Origin: JAOUGY01 sp963825585
GTDB lineage: Bacteria; Actinomycetota; Acidimicrobiia; Spongiisociales; ZC4RG35
Reading direction: 5' to 3'
Length of the DNA stretch: 64,000 bases
Assembly: GCA_963825585.1 (NCBI GenBank)
Contig: CAWGTX010000004.1
Location: 1-64,000 of the forward strand
In this document: piece after piece, positions 43,601 through 51,391 of the stretch
Position numbering within the stretch: the stretch's first letter is position 1
Layout of the letters: the number at the start of each line of letters is the position of its first letter
Program-made: the position numbers and the translations under genes
The notes under the pieces: model-generated
Database searches by the model: none
What the model saw: only the letters and a program-made list of their open reading frames with translations
What the model was told of the DNA's origin: nothing

Positions 43601-44026
43601 ATGGACAACGTCTCGGTGACCATCGTCATGTTGCTGGCGGGGGCCTGGCTCCTGCAGATCTGGCTGTCGAGCCAGCAGATGCGCTCATTCAACAAGAGGA
43701 GCCAGCAACTGCGCCGGATGGGCACCCACATGGCGATCGGGCTGGCCGGCACCACCTATCGCCGCAAGGTCTACACCACCCTCGTCACCGATGCCGACCA
43801 TCGGGTGGTCGCCGCCGAGGAACTGGCAGGTTTCACCGTGTTCGCCGGGTCGAAACCGGTGCCCGAGGCGGTGGGTCTATCGCTCGACGAGGTGGGCCGG
43901 GGTGAGCCGCCCGCCGGGGTCTCGAAGAAGACCTGGGCCTCGCTCGACCACGCCGCAGGTTTCATTCGCAACAAGCTCGCCAAGGACGCCGCCGCGGCGG
44001 CGAACGGCGAGGAGGAGGTGCGATGA
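43601..44026 (+). CDS. GutM-like transcriptional regulator (glucitol operon activator family)
   Basis: 141 aa. One N-terminal helix (VTIVMLLAGAWLLQIWLSS), then a basic segment (MRSFNKRSQQLRRMGTHMAIG) and a DADHRVVAAEELAGFTVFAG domain match GutM/SrlM, the accessory activator found in glucitol PTS operons. It is membrane-anchored here. Its partner is presumably the SorC regulator or the PTS itself. Confidence 0.8.
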   Translation: MDNVSVTIVMLLAGAWLLQIWLSSQQMRSFNKRSQQLRRMGTHMAIGLAGTTYRRKVYTTLVTDADHRVVAAEELAGFTVFAGSKPVPEAVGLSLDEVGRGEPPAGVSKKTWASLDHAAGFIRNKLAKDAAAAANGEEEVR

Positions 44027-44109
44027 CCTGACACCCGCACCCCACCGCACGGTGTCGTAACGGGCGCAGCCGTGCAGTCGTACCCCCTTGGAGGAGGAGA
44101 GAGAGAACC

Positions 44110-44658
44110 ATGCTCGACACATTGGCCTCATGGGCCGAAGAGTTCATCGCAATATTCCAGAGAGGCGGGGAGGTGTTCGGCAGCCTGGTCATCGGGATCA
44201 TTCCCACGCTGATCGTGCTGCTGACCGCCGTCAACGCCCTCATCGCCTGGATCGGACCCGAGAAGGTCAACAAGTTCGGGGAATGGGCCGGCCGTGAAGG
44301 CTTCGCCTACACCCCGATCCGCTACCTGGTCTGGCCGTTCCTGTCGGTGTTCTTCCTGACCAACCCGATGGCGTACACCAACGGGCAGTTCCTGCCCGAG
44401 AAGTACAAGCCGGCGTTCTACGACTCGGCGGTGTCGATGGTGCACCCGCCGCTCGGCATCTTCCCGCACGTCAACCCGGGTGAGCTGTTCGTGTGGCTGG
44501 GTATCGCCACCGGAATCGAGACCCTCGGTCTCGAGCTGGGAGATCTGGCGGTTCGCTATCTGCTCACCGGCTTCATCGTCATCTACATCCGCGGCCTCGT
44601 GACCGAACGGCTGACGGCCATCATGTGGTCCCGTCAGGCCAAAGCGGCCGCCGCCTGA
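44110..44658 (+). CDS. srlA: PTS glucitol/sorbitol-type IIC component
   Basis: 182 aa; ATG 44110 is preceded by GGAGGAGGAG. FQRGGEVFGSLVIGIIP, LTNPMAYTNGQFLPEKYKP, HPPLGIFPHVNPGELFVWLG and the final YLLTGFIVIYIRGLVTE closely follow the E. coli SrlA layout. It forms the membrane channel of a GUT-family PTS permease with the IIBC half encoded next. The family transports polyols, and the exact substrate cannot be read from sequence. Confidence 0.93.
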   Translation: MLDTLASWAEEFIAIFQRGGEVFGSLVIGIIPTLIVLLTAVNALIAWIGPEKVNKFGEWAGREGFAYTPIRYLVWPFLSVFFLTNPMAYTNGQFLPEKYKPAFYDSAVSMVHPPLGIFPHVNPGELFVWLGIATGIETLGLELGDLAVRYLLTGFIVIYIRGLVTERLTAIMWSRQAKAAAA

Positions 44659-44678
44659 TCCGGGAGGAAGGACCAGAT

Positions 44679-45209
44679 ATGACTGCAGTTCTGACTCGTG
44701 TAGGCAAGGGCGTCGGCCGGGTGGTCGGCGTGCTCTACCAGGCCGGTCGAGACACCATCGACCAGGTCATCAAGAACGTGTTGCCGTTCATGGCGTTCAT
44801 CGCCTTCGTTATCGGCCTCATCCTGGAGACCGGGTTCGGCAACTGGTTTGCCGAGCAGCTCACCGGTCTCGCCGACAGCGTCATCGGCCTGTTGATCCTC
44901 TCGATCATCATCGGCCTGCCGATCCTGTCGCCGCTGCTGGGGCCGGGAGCGGTGATCGCTCAGGTGATCGGTGTGCTCATCGGTCAGCAGATCGGGGAAG
45001 GCAACATCCCGCCCAGCCTGGCGCTGGTCGCCCTGTGGGCCATCAACCCGCAGGTGGGATGTGACTTCATCCCGGTCGGCTTGGCATTGGGAGAGGCGGA
45101 GCCCGAGACTGTGGAGGTCGGGGTGCCGGCCGTGCTGTTCAGCCGGATGGTCACGGGCCCGTTGGCCGTGCTCATCGCCTGGGTGTTCAGCGCCGGTCTG
45201 TACAGCTGA
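44679..45209 (+). CDS. PTS glucitol-type IIBC, membrane (C-terminal) half as a separate protein
   Basis: 176 aa from ATG 44679 with GGGAGGAAGG upstream. It corresponds to the C-terminal membrane domain of SrlE: VLPFMAFIAFVIGLILETGFG, LPILSPLLGPGAVIAQVIG, LWAINPQVGCDFIPVGLALG. In E. coli this is fused behind the cytosolic EIIB domain in one 319-aa protein. Here it is free-standing and comes before the EIIB gene. It completes the transport core with the IIC protein. Confidence 0.9.
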   Translation: MTAVLTRVGKGVGRVVGVLYQAGRDTIDQVIKNVLPFMAFIAFVIGLILETGFGNWFAEQLTGLADSVIGLLILSIIIGLPILSPLLGPGAVIAQVIGVLIGQQIGEGNIPPSLALVALWAINPQVGCDFIPVGLALGEAEPETVEVGVPAVLFSRMVTGPLAVLIAWVFSAGLYS

Positions 45210-45241
45210 CCCGTCCGTGACCTAGAGGAGGTAGGAGCCAG

Positions 45242-45787
45242 ATGGCGTTGTTCGACCGATTCAAGAAGAAGGCCGATGAAGCCGCCGATGCGGCGACGGC
45301 CAAGGCCGGGGCCGGCGCGTCCCAGGCCGAAGAAGCGGCCGAGGTCGTGACCGAGGCAGCCGGTGAGGTGAACGAACCACCCGCAGAGGCGGCACCGGTC
45401 GAGGCGCCGCCATCTGGCGAATACCGCAAGGTGCTCGTCAAGCCGGGGGCACGCGGATGGGGCAAAGGCCTCGTCATCGACCCCAAACCGGGCAAGGACC
45501 TCATCTACTCGGTCACCGGCGGCGGGATCCATCCCGTCGCCCAGCGACTCGCCGACCTCACCGGAGGCCGGCCCTTCGACGGGTTCAAGTCGAAGGCCGG
45601 GTTCGATGAGATCGCCTGCGCGGTGATCGACTGCGGCGGCACCGCCCGCATCGGGGTGTACCCGATGAAAGGCGTGCTCACCGTCGACGTCCATGGCGCC
45701 AGCCCGTCGGGTCCGCTCATGAGGTTCATCACCGAAGAGAACTTCGTGTCGGGCACCGGCGTCAACGACATGGAAATCGTCGAGTAG
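45242..45787 (+). CDS. PTS glucitol-type EIIB domain as a separate protein
   Basis: 181 aa; ATG 45242 has GAGGAGGTAGG upstream. Residues 1-58 are a charged, Ala-rich extension (FDRFKKKADEAADAATAKAG). Then comes the EIIB-GUT domain: KPGARGWGKGLVIDPKPG, VTGGGIHPVAQRLADLTGG, and the phospho-cysteine region CAVIDCGGTARIGVYPMKG. The cysteine accepts phosphate from EIIA and passes it to the sugar. The N-terminal extension may dock it to its now separate membrane partner. Confidence 0.9.
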   Translation: MALFDRFKKKADEAADAATAKAGAGASQAEEAAEVVTEAAGEVNEPPAEAAPVEAPPSGEYRKVLVKPGARGWGKGLVIDPKPGKDLIYSVTGGGIHPVAQRLADLTGGRPFDGFKSKAGFDEIACAVIDCGGTARIGVYPMKGVLTVDVHGASPSGPLMRFITEENFVSGTGVNDMEIVE

Positions 45788-45807
45788 CACGAGAGTCGAG
45801 AGGGAAC

Positions 45808-45830
45808 GGGGGCCCGCCCGGCGGGCCCCC
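45808..45830 (+). promoter_or_regulatory. Strong intercistronic hairpin directly before the EIIA start
   Basis: GGGGGCCCGCCCGGCGGGCCCCC folds into a perfect 11-bp GC stem. Only ACCACC separates it from the EIIA ATG at 45837, so no Shine-Dalgarno sequence is visible for EIIA. No T-run follows. It could stabilise the upstream mRNA after processing or restrict EIIA initiation. Confidence 0.7.
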
Positions 45831-45836
45831 ACCACC

Positions 45837-46208
45837 ATGACAACCAAGTACCACACCACCGTCACGAGCGTCGGCGAGATGGCCGCCGAGTTCGCCGCCG
45901 AGGGGATCCTCGTGTTCTTCGGGCCGAATGCCCCAGAGGAACTGCACGAGTTCGCCATCATCACCACCGCTTCCGAGCTGGCCGCCCCGGTGGAGGTCGG
46001 CGACACCGTCCACGTCGGCGAAGCCGCGTTCCCGGTGCTGTCGGTGGGTCCGGTGGCCAACGAGAACCTGGCCGGATTGGGCCATCTCGTCGTCAAATTC
46101 AACGGTCTCACCGAGCCGGAGCTGCCGGGCGACGTGAGCCTGCCGGCCGTCGAGGCGCCCGAGATCTCGGCCGGAACCGAAATCCACATCGTCGCAAGGG
46201 GTGTCTGA
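45837..46208 (+). CDS. srlB: PTS glucitol-type EIIA component
   Basis: 123 aa. TVTSVGEMAAEFAAEGILVFFGPNAPEELHEFAII begins as in SrlB, and LGHLVVKFNG is the conserved core of the EIIA-GUT barrel. It carries phosphate from HPr to EIIB. Its stop overlaps the next start by 1 nt (TGATG). The unusual hairpin ahead of it is listed separately. Confidence 0.88.
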   Translation: MTTKYHTTVTSVGEMAAEFAAEGILVFFGPNAPEELHEFAIITTASELAAPVEVGDTVHVGEAAFPVLSVGPVANENLAGLGHLVVKFNGLTEPELPGDVSLPAVEAPEISAGTEIHIVARGV

Positions 46209-47488
46209 TGTTGTTGCCGGTACTGAAAGCCCGTCATGCCCGAGGTGAGATCCTCAAGATCGGCGTCGTCGGCGCCGGGCAGATGGGTGAGGGCCTCATC
46301 GCCCAGATGGAGACCATGTATGGCATGCGCGCCTTCGTGGTGGCCGATGCCGTCCCGGGCAGGGCAATCGAAGCGCTGCGGTCCGCCGGGGTCGCCGACT
46401 CCGACATCGTCGAGACCGATGATCCCGATGTCGCCACCGCCGCCACCGACTCGGGCAAGCGGGTGGCGTCGACCAATCCGGCCACCACCTGGGTGGGCCC
46501 GGTGGACGTGACCGTCGAGGCCACCGGCATCCCCGAGGTGGGGGCACGGGTCGCCTACGAGGCGATCCTCGCCCGCAAACACGTCCTGCAAATGAACGTC
46601 GAGACCGACGCCACCATCGGATGGTTGCTGCGCCGCATGGCCAACGCCGCCGGCGTCGTGTACACGCTCACCGCCGGTGACGAGCCGGGGTCGACCATGG
46701 AACTCTACGACTTCGCCGTCAGCCTCGGCTTCGAGGTGGTGTGCGCCGGCAAGGGCAAGAACAACCCGCTCGATCGCAGCGGCAACCCCGACACGGTGGC
46801 CGAGAAGGCCGCCGCCCAGCAGATGAACCCGAAGATGCTGGCCAGCTTCGTCGACGGCACCAAGACCATGGTCGAGATGACGTCGTTCGCCAACGCCGCC
46901 GGGTTCATCCCCGACATCCCCGGCATGCACGGCCCCGAGGTCACCCCCAAGAACCTGGCCGACGTCTACATCCCCGCCGAGGACGGTGGCATCCTGACCG
47001 GCCGGGGACGGGTCGAGTACGGCCGCGGCATCGCCCCCGGCGTCTTCGTGGTGTTCACGACCGAACACCCCAAGCTGGTGCGCGACCTGCAGTACCTGTC
47101 GATGGGCAAAGGCCCCTACTGGGCGCTGTACCGCCCCTATCACCTCACCAGCCTCGAGACCCCCATCTCGATCGCCCGGGCCGCCATCCAGGGTGACACC
47201 ACCGTCGCGACCGACAACCAGCCGACCGCCGAAACCGTCACCTACGCCAAGCGGGCGTTGCAGGCGGGCGAGACGGTGGACGGGCTGGGAGGGTTCTCGG
47301 TGTACGGCATGATCGAGACCGCCGCCGAGGCCTCCAAGCAGCGCCTGCTGCCGCTGGGCCTGGCGCCGGGAGCGGTCCTCACCCGCGACGTCGACCTGGG
47401 ACAGGCGATCACCTACGACGACGTCGACCTCGACCAGTCGCTCATGATCGTGCATCTCCGCAAACTCCAGGATCTCGATCTCAAATGA
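46208..47488 (+). CDS. NAD(P)-dependent oxidoreductase of the SAF-domain 'homoserine dehydrogenase-like' family (DRL-related)
   Basis: 426 aa. Rossmann motif IGVVGAGQMGEGLIAQM (residues 17-33), then VDVTVEATGIPEVGARVA, LTAGDEPGSTMELYDFA, CAGKGKNNPLDRSGNPDTV and a C-terminal SAF-like region (LPLGLAPGAVLTRDVDLGQAI). From memory of the literature, this family (COG4091-like) includes Brucella DRL, which turns DXP into 2-C-methylerythritol 4-phosphate in place of DXR. Here it is embedded in a PTS operon that lacks an SrlD dehydrogenase, so it probably oxidises the imported phosphorylated polyol. Family placement is firm; substrate is inferred. Confidence 0.8.
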   Translation: MLLPVLKARHARGEILKIGVVGAGQMGEGLIAQMETMYGMRAFVVADAVPGRAIEALRSAGVADSDIVETDDPDVATAATDSGKRVASTNPATTWVGPVDVTVEATGIPEVGARVAYEAILARKHVLQMNVETDATIGWLLRRMANAAGVVYTLTAGDEPGSTMELYDFAVSLGFEVVCAGKGKNNPLDRSGNPDTVAEKAAAQQMNPKMLASFVDGTKTMVEMTSFANAAGFIPDIPGMHGPEVTPKNLADVYIPAEDGGILTGRGRVEYGRGIAPGVFVVFTTEHPKLVRDLQYLSMGKGPYWALYRPYHLTSLETPISIARAAIQGDTTVATDNQPTAETVTYAKRALQAGETVDGLGGFSVYGMIETAAEASKQRLLPLGLAPGAVLTRDVDLGQAITYDDVDLDQSLMIVHLRKLQDLDLK

Positions 47489-48090
47489 GCGGCATGATCG
47501 ATCGACTGATGCGGTCGTCGGTCGATCGTGCCATGAAGATGCAGCCGCGACGAACCCAGAAGGTGGCCGACGAGTTGCTCTACGCCGCCCCTTCCGCCCG
47601 CCAGGACGTCGGTGCCGTGCGTGCCGCCGGTGCCCGTTTGATGGATCAGGGGCTGTGCCCCGCCGGGCTCGGTGCGATCGCCGTCCGCCGTAGCCCCAAA
47701 CGGGCGGCGCTCACCGCCATCGGAGCCGATCTGTCGGCACTCGACAACCGGCACCTCGAGTCGGTCGATATCGACGATCGGGCGTCACCTGCGCTGGCAG
47801 CGCTGCGAGCCGGGGCCGAGGTGGCCGTGTACGCATTCCCGCCCACGCTGCTGGCACTGGTCGCCGAGGGCGTCGAGCTCGATGTCGGGGTATCGGACCT
47901 GGCCGACATCGCCGGGGAGATCCTTGTGGTGGATCGCATCGACGACATCCGTTCCGGGCTGTGCGTGTTGTCGGGTCGGGGGGTGGTCTCCGGCCACGAC
48001 GATCCGCTCGCCGCCGTAGCCCGGCTGGAAGCGGCCGAGGCGCTCGCCCGGATCACCGCCATTCGTCATTCCCTGAGGAGGAACCCATGA
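47485..48090 (+). CDS. Class II aldolase/adducin-like protein lacking metal ligands
   Basis: 201 aa, starting within the stop of the oxidoreductase (ATGA). AVRAAGARLMDQGLCPAGLG, ALTAIGADLSALDNRHLESVDID, ALAALRAGAEVAVYAFPPTLLALVAEG and GLCVLSGRGVVSGHDDP follow the order of class II aldolases. However, the zinc-binding HTH is replaced by YAF and the NHG by SGRG, and the catalytic Glu is not evident. I infer a non-catalytic or altered member acting with the neighbouring oxidoreductase. Resemblance was judged by eye. Confidence 0.5.
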   Translation: MSGMIDRLMRSSVDRAMKMQPRRTQKVADELLYAAPSARQDVGAVRAAGARLMDQGLCPAGLGAIAVRRSPKRAALTAIGADLSALDNRHLESVDIDDRASPALAALRAGAEVAVYAFPPTLLALVAEGVELDVGVSDLADIAGEILVVDRIDDIRSGLCVLSGRGVVSGHDDPLAAVARLEAAEALARITAIRHSLRRNP

Positions 48091-48359
48091 CCGAAGCCAC
48101 CATCGTCGTTCATCACGAGGTGGGCCTGCACGCCCGGCCGGCAGCCACGTTCGTCAAGACGGCCAAGGGGTTCGAGAGTGCCATCACACTCACCAATCTG
48201 AGCCGGGACGGCGCAGCGGCCGACGCCAAGAGCCTCGTGCAGATCTTCAAGGCGGCGGTCGCCCAGGGTCACGAGATCAGCATCGCTGCCGAGGGGCCGG
48301 ACGAGTCCGAGGCGGTCGCCACGCTGGTGGGGCTGATCGAAGGCAACTTTGGGGAGTGA
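48087..48359 (+). CDS. ptsH: HPr phosphocarrier protein
   Basis: 90 aa from ATG 48087, overlapping the previous stop (ATGA) with GAGGAGG upstream. EVGLHARPAATFVKTAKGFES holds the phospho-accepting histidine and its arginine partner, and ADAKSLVQIFKAAVAQG the second helix. It moves phosphate from enzyme I to EIIA. Being inside the PTS operon suggests a dedicated phosphorelay. Confidence 0.93.
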   Translation: MTEATIVVHHEVGLHARPAATFVKTAKGFESAITLTNLSRDGAAADAKSLVQIFKAAVAQGHEISIAAEGPDESEAVATLVGLIEGNFGE

Positions 48360-48395
48360 CCTCCGATGATCGTCGAACTATTGGGTGCTGGGAGG

Positions 48396-48425
48396 TTCAA
48401 CGTAGAACGTAGAACGTACAACGTT
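48396..48425. repeat. GTAGAAC heptamer array between HPr and enzyme I
   Basis: GTAGAAC, GTAGAAC, GTACAAC stand in tandem, flanked by AACGTT. This is the same word as at 40314-40445, 8 kb away. It lies within the operon between ptsH and ptsI. Confidence 0.75.
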
Positions 48426-48463
48426 CGGACCCCGCGGTCCGGCCGGCTGGTGGGGAGGATGTG

Positions 48464-50167
48464 GTGACGACCCGCCTCCATGGGATCGGGGCTTCGCCCG
48501 GCATCGCCATCGGGCCTGCTTTGGTTCATCGGGCGGTGTTGCCGGAGATCCATGGGCGGCGGGTCGACGACGTCGACGCCGAGGTGGTCAGGCTCGAGTC
48601 GGCCATCGCCGGGGTGATGAGGCGTCTGGAGGTGCTGGAGGATCAGGCGGCCGCCGGGGCGGGATCGGAGGTGGGTGACATCTTCGAGGCCCATCGCATG
48701 TTCCTCGAGGACCCGTCGTTCTCGGGCGACGCCATCGATACCGTGCGCACCGATAGCATCTGCGCCGAGGCGGCGGTGAGCCAGGTCGCCGACCGGCTAG
48801 CCACCGAGTTCGAGGACATCGGCGACGACTACTTCTCGGCCCGGGCTGCCGATGTGCGTGACATCGGTAGCCAGCTCGTCCGGCAGCTGTTGGGGCTGGG
48901 GGAGTCCGGGTTCTCCCACCTCACAGAGCCGGTGGTGATCGTCGCCAACGACCTGAGCCCATCGGAGACGGTCACGATTCCGCCCGGGATGGCGCTGGCA
49001 TTCGTGACCGAGGTGGGTAGCCCCACCAGCCACACCGCGATCCTCGCCCGTGGCCTCGGCATCCCGGCCGTTGTTGGTGTGGGTGGCGCCGAGGTGGTTA
49101 CGGGTACGGCCCTCGCTGTCGACGGGCACGCCGGCAGCGTGTGGGTCGAACCGGACGAGTCCACCCTCACCGCCTTGAGAGAGCGCAAAGCCACCGAGGA
49201 GGCGATCCGGGCCCGGGCAGCGGTGCACGCCTCCGAGCCCGCCGTGTCCCGTGACGGTGTCCAGATCGAGGTGGTGGCCAACATCGGCAACCCGGCCGAT
49301 GCCGCCCGCGCCGACGGCCTCGGTGCCGAAGGCGTCGGGTTGTTCCGAACCGAGTTCCTGTTCATCGACCAGGGGGCCGCCCCCACCGAGGACGAGCAGT
49401 ACGAGTCGTACCGTCAGGTGTTCGAGGTGTTCGGCGATCGCCCGGTGGTGGTGCGGACCCTCGACGTTGGCGGCGACAAGGAGGTCCCCGGCATCGAGAT
49501 GGGCGAGGAGCTCAACCCGTTCCTCGGAAAGCGCGGGGTGCGGCTCACTCTCGACGCCCCCGAACTGTTCGGCGCCCAGCTGCGGGCCCTGCTGCGGGCG
49601 GCGGTGGGAGCCAACCTCAAGCTCATGTTCCCGATGGTGGCCTCACTGTCGGAGATCCAGGCGACCCGGGCGGCGGTCGACGACGCCAAACGCGGCCTGG
49701 ACGAGGCGGGCATCGAGCGGGCGCACGCCTTCGAGATCGGCATCATGATCGAGGTGCCGTCGGCGGCGGTGACGGCCGACCTGCTTGCACCGCATGTCGA
49801 CTTCTTCTCGATCGGCACCAACGACCTCACCCAGTACACCCTGGCCGTCGATCGCACCAACCCGGCGGTGGCGCCCATGGCCGATGCGCTGCATCCGGCG
49901 GTGCTGCGGCTGATCAAGATGGTGATCGACGCCGCTCACGCCCACGGCAAGTGGGTGGGCCTGTGCGGTGAGCTGGCCGGCGACCCGGTGGCCGCCCCGG
50001 TGCTGCTGGGCCTGGGCCTCGACGAGTGGTCGATGAACCCACCCGCCATCCCGCTCGTCAAGGAGCGGGTGCGGACCCTTTCGGCCGAGGACTCCAGGGC
50101 CCTCGCCGAACGCTGCCTCCAGGCGACCTCACCCGAGCAGGTGCGGGAGATCCTCACAGAGGTTTGA
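48464..50167 (+). CDS. ptsI: PTS enzyme I (phosphoenolpyruvate-protein phosphotransferase)
   Basis: 567 aa; GTG 48464 has GGGAGG 5 nt upstream (GTG 48461 is the alternative). RLHGIGASPGIAIGPALV opens the N-terminal domain. The phospho-histidine is in VGSPTSHTAILARGLGIPAVVG. The PEP-binding barrel contains GVGLFRTEFLF, LDVGGDKEVPG, FFSIGTNDLTQYTLAVDR and the catalytic Cys of WVGLCGELAGDP. It starts the phosphorelay from PEP. It closes operon A. Confidence 0.95.
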   Translation: MTTRLHGIGASPGIAIGPALVHRAVLPEIHGRRVDDVDAEVVRLESAIAGVMRRLEVLEDQAAAGAGSEVGDIFEAHRMFLEDPSFSGDAIDTVRTDSICAEAAVSQVADRLATEFEDIGDDYFSARAADVRDIGSQLVRQLLGLGESGFSHLTEPVVIVANDLSPSETVTIPPGMALAFVTEVGSPTSHTAILARGLGIPAVVGVGGAEVVTGTALAVDGHAGSVWVEPDESTLTALRERKATEEAIRARAAVHASEPAVSRDGVQIEVVANIGNPADAARADGLGAEGVGLFRTEFLFIDQGAAPTEDEQYESYRQVFEVFGDRPVVVRTLDVGGDKEVPGIEMGEELNPFLGKRGVRLTLDAPELFGAQLRALLRAAVGANLKLMFPMVASLSEIQATRAAVDDAKRGLDEAGIERAHAFEIGIMIEVPSAAVTADLLAPHVDFFSIGTNDLTQYTLAVDRTNPAVAPMADALHPAVLRLIKMVIDAAHAHGKWVGLCGELAGDPVAAPVLLGLGLDEWSMNPPAIPLVKERVRTLSAEDSRALAERCLQATSPEQVREILTEV

Positions 50168-50223
50168 GGGGGTGGTGAGTCCGATGCGTGGCCGGGCTGA
50201 AGCACCCCGCTGTGGCGGTGTGT

Positions 50224-50748
50224 TCATCGTTGGAGAAACCGGAGCACGCGACGTGCTTGGGCGGGAGGCGCTTCGCATGTCTGGGCTCGGGCGCTGAGCA
50301 CGGCAACATCGACGAGGTCGGCGGCGATGAGTGCTTCGGCGTACTCGTAGTCCTTCTCCCTTCCGGCGAAGAGCTTGGAGATCACCAGGTCATGGATCTC
50401 GAGGCATACCGCGTGGGCGGAACCCGTATCGCCTGCGGTGAATCGAACGGTCCGTTCGGCCCATCCGGCTGGGAGGATCGCCGTGTCCAGTCCGACTCCC
50501 TGGGGGTAGTACCCGAAGGTCTGGTGGAAGTGGGAGCCTTCGCCGATGGCGCCGTCGACCTTGTCGCTCTTGGCGATGTCGCCGTCGAGGAAGGTGAGAT
50601 CGGCTTCGACTGACATGGTGACAAGTGGCGGCAGCTGGTGTTCGGGGTGGGTTGCGAGGACCGCTTGGGATCCGATGACGAGGATGTGGCCGTCGCCGAC
50701 GATGTCGGCGGCGGCACGGAGTAGATGGGCGAGCTGGTTCTGGTTCAT
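50224..50748 (-). CDS. DUF6036-like nucleotidyltransferase-fold protein, possible toxin of a TA pair
   Basis: 174 aa from ATG 50748, overlapping the upstream HTH gene's stop by 4 nt. ILVIGSQAVLATHPEHQLPP and MSVEADLTFLD resemble the GS-x(n)-D core of the nucleotidyltransferase (AbiEii/DUF6036) fold, and EIHDLVISKLFAGREKDYEYAEALI is the conserved helix that follows in that family. Pairing with a small DNA-binding protein suggests a toxin-antitoxin or abortive-infection module. Inference. Confidence 0.65.
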   Translation of the reverse strand: MNQNQLAHLLRAAADIVGDGHILVIGSQAVLATHPEHQLPPLVTMSVEADLTFLDGDIAKSDKVDGAIGEGSHFHQTFGYYPQGVGLDTAILPAGWAERTVRFTAGDTGSAHAVCLEIHDLVISKLFAGREKDYEYAEALIAADLVDVAVLSARAQTCEAPPAQARRVLRFLQR

Positions 50749-51272
50749 CGGCCGGCCGTTTCGTGGGCGACGAACTGCGCGAGCACTCTGCTTCGTTCGT
50801 CTTCTGAAAGGACACCGGCGAAGGGGGAGTTCTGGCGAAGCTCGCGACCCTTGGTCGTGGCGGAAGTCAGGGCGTCGAGGAGTTCGTGGAGCGGTCTCTG
50901 GAGTAGTCGATCCCATTCATCGACCCAGGTGACAGCGCGGCCACGCGCCGTCGACCGCAGGAGAGTGAGATTGTTCCGGGCGGTGGCGAGATGGGTGTCC
51001 GGGTCGGTGACGATCCTGCCGGCGACCGCGTGAGCAAGCCACAGGCTGCGGCGTTGATCGCGGGTCATGCGAATCGAGCCGGCCCGGTGTGCCTCGACAT
51101 CCGCGCGCCTGACGCGTCGGTGAGTGCCGGTCGTCATGTAGGGCAAGTCACCGGAGACGCACAGGTCTACGACGTGCTGGCGTGAGCAGCCGAGCAGCGC
51201 CGCAGCTTCACCTGTGGTGAGGAGGTCGTCTGACTCGTTGGCGAGAAATGTCTCGCTGACATGGCGTCGCAT
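50745..51272 (-). CDS. Excisionase/MerR-type HTH protein, probable antitoxin partner
   Basis: 175 aa. LLTTGEAAALLGCSRQHVVDL followed by GDLPYMTTGTHRRVRRADVEA is the excisionase-type helix-turn-helix with wing. The remaining 110 residues are helical (WLAHAVAGRIVTDPDTHLATA; LLDALTSATTKGRELR). It is translationally coupled to the nucleotidyltransferase-fold gene. It probably represses the pair and neutralises the partner. Confidence 0.75.
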   Translation of the reverse strand: MRRHVSETFLANESDDLLTTGEAAALLGCSRQHVVDLCVSGDLPYMTTGTHRRVRRADVEAHRAGSIRMTRDQRRSLWLAHAVAGRIVTDPDTHLATARNNLTLLRSTARGRAVTWVDEWDRLLQRPLHELLDALTSATTKGRELRQNSPFAGVLSEDERSRVLAQFVAHETAGR

Positions 51273-51391
51273 GTGAAGAGTCTACTGACAAACCCAAAAA
51301 ACGCAACTAGGATCAGGAACTTTGTGTTTGTTGGTTTTGGGGGCACCGTGGTTCAAGCCTGCACTGGTCAGATCCTGAGCTCGGCGGAGCC

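Noticed and set aside
44984..47455. Minus-strand open frame of 823 codons across the PTS genes
   Set aside because: It is a high-GC antisense shadow: composition is His/Gly/Asp/Arg-rich without any domain, and the plus strand here encodes clear PTS and oxidoreductase proteins.
42619..50167. Ordinary sorbitol utilisation operon
   Set aside because: The transporter is of the glucitol family, but there is no sorbitol-6-phosphate dehydrogenase (SrlD, an SDR). The only dehydrogenase is of the SAF/DRL-like family, so sorbitol as substrate is not supported.
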